From: Veillonella sp.
Lineage (GTDB): Bacteria > Bacillota > Negativicutes > Veillonellales > Veillonellaceae
Length of the DNA stretch: 6,760 nt
Assembly: GCA_022737715.1 (NCBI GenBank)
Contig: JAIITD010000094.1
Span: 1-6,760, forward strand
Direction: 5' to 3'
The position numbers were made by a program, and so were the translations under genes. Position 1 is the first letter of the stretch, and every line of letters begins with the position of its first letter. Shown one piece after another: positions 6,486 through 6,760 of the stretch. Below the pieces are notes generated by a model. That model was not told the DNA's origin. It saw nothing but the letters and a program-made list of their open reading frames with translations, and made no database searches.

Positions 6486-6760
6486 TAGTCTTCATAACGG
6501 CGAACACAAAGTGTACCGTTATGACCACCAAAACCAAAGGAGTTGGAAAGAGCTGCTGTAACATGTAAATCACGAGCACCTTCACGTACATAATCAAGGT
6601 CTAAACCTTCATCTGGATTATCACAGTTAATTGTTGGATGAACTTTACCAGTTTCAATAGCCATTGCCATTACGATAGTTTCAATCGCACCAGCAGCGCC
6701 CAACAAGTGACCAGTCATGGATTTTGTAGAGTTAACAGCGATATCTTTTGCATGATCGCC
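6485..6760 (-). CDS. fabF: Beta-ketoacyl-ACP synthase II, C-terminal part
   Basis: FabF condenses malonyl-ACP with a growing acyl-ACP in the fatty-acid elongation cycle in the cytoplasm. Only the last 91 codons are present; the frame continues to the window edge at 6760 and the family is about 410 residues long. The fragment starts in the block STKSMTGHLLGAAG, which carries the lysine and histidine matching K335 and H340 of E. coli FabF (residues 13 and 18 of the fragment). HPTINCDNPDEG and the C-terminal NSFGFGGHNGTL follow, both typical of KAS II. The nucleophilic cysteine and the other active-site histidine lie outside the window. The stop TAA shares its last base with the rnc start. FabF is preferred over FabB because of this C-terminal block and the rnc neighbour. 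Confidence 0.95.
   Translation of the reverse strand, partial: GDHAKDIAVNSTKSMTGHLLGAAGAIETIVMAMAIETGKVHPTINCDNPDEGLDLDYVREGARDLHVTAALSNSFGFGGHNGTLCVRRYED

Noticed and set aside
1..6760. A novel defence, mobile or CRISPR system
   Set aside because: Nearly every base is explained by conserved housekeeping genes. I saw no repeat arrays, transposase or integrase motifs, attachment-site repeats or sudden compositional change.

Overview
The window is a stretch of chromosomal housekeeping genes from a low-to-moderate GC, Firmicutes-type bacterium. Gene content, gene order and protein style (SMC with GQNRIDAIL and FEDVAGI, RNase III with NQRLEFLGD, short FtsY with no acidic domain) fit the class Negativicutes, and I would guess Veillonella or a close relative. 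The genus is inferred from memory of the family, not from a database search. All credible genes lie on the minus strand, so transcription runs from high to low coordinates.

Layout in transcription order: (1) 6760-6485, the last 91 codons of fabF (beta-ketoacyl-ACP synthase II), cut by the window edge; (2) 6485-5742, rnc (RNase III), sharing one base with fabF in a TAATG junction; (3) 5740-5717, a GC-rich hairpin with a GAAA loop and a U-run, one base after the rnc stop, which looks like an intrinsic terminator; (4) 5636-4593, an Elp3/YhcC-like radical SAM protein without the GNAT domain of true Elp3; (5) 4547-993, a full-length smc (1184 aa), 45 bases further on; (6) 993-58, ftsY (311 aa), again with a TAATG junction; (7) 68-1, a possible start of one more gene, beginning at GTG inside the end of ftsY and running off the window. 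The only gaps are 5637-5741 (terminator and leader of the radical SAM gene) and 4548-4592 (leader of smc). No stretch of 300 bases lacks a gene.

The order fabF-rnc-(radical SAM)-smc-ftsY is a variant of the conserved Firmicutes cluster that joins fatty-acid elongation, RNA processing, chromosome condensation and SRP-dependent membrane targeting. The hairpin after rnc suggests two transcription units: fabF-rnc (probably with upstream fab genes), and radical SAM-smc-ftsY plus any downstream gene. I saw no tRNA, rRNA, CRISPR array, insertion sequence, phage gene or defence system. The most interesting points are modest: a KH-like pattern at the C terminus of the radical SAM protein, the terminator that splits the cluster, and lineage-type substitutions near catalytic motifs of RNase III and SMC.
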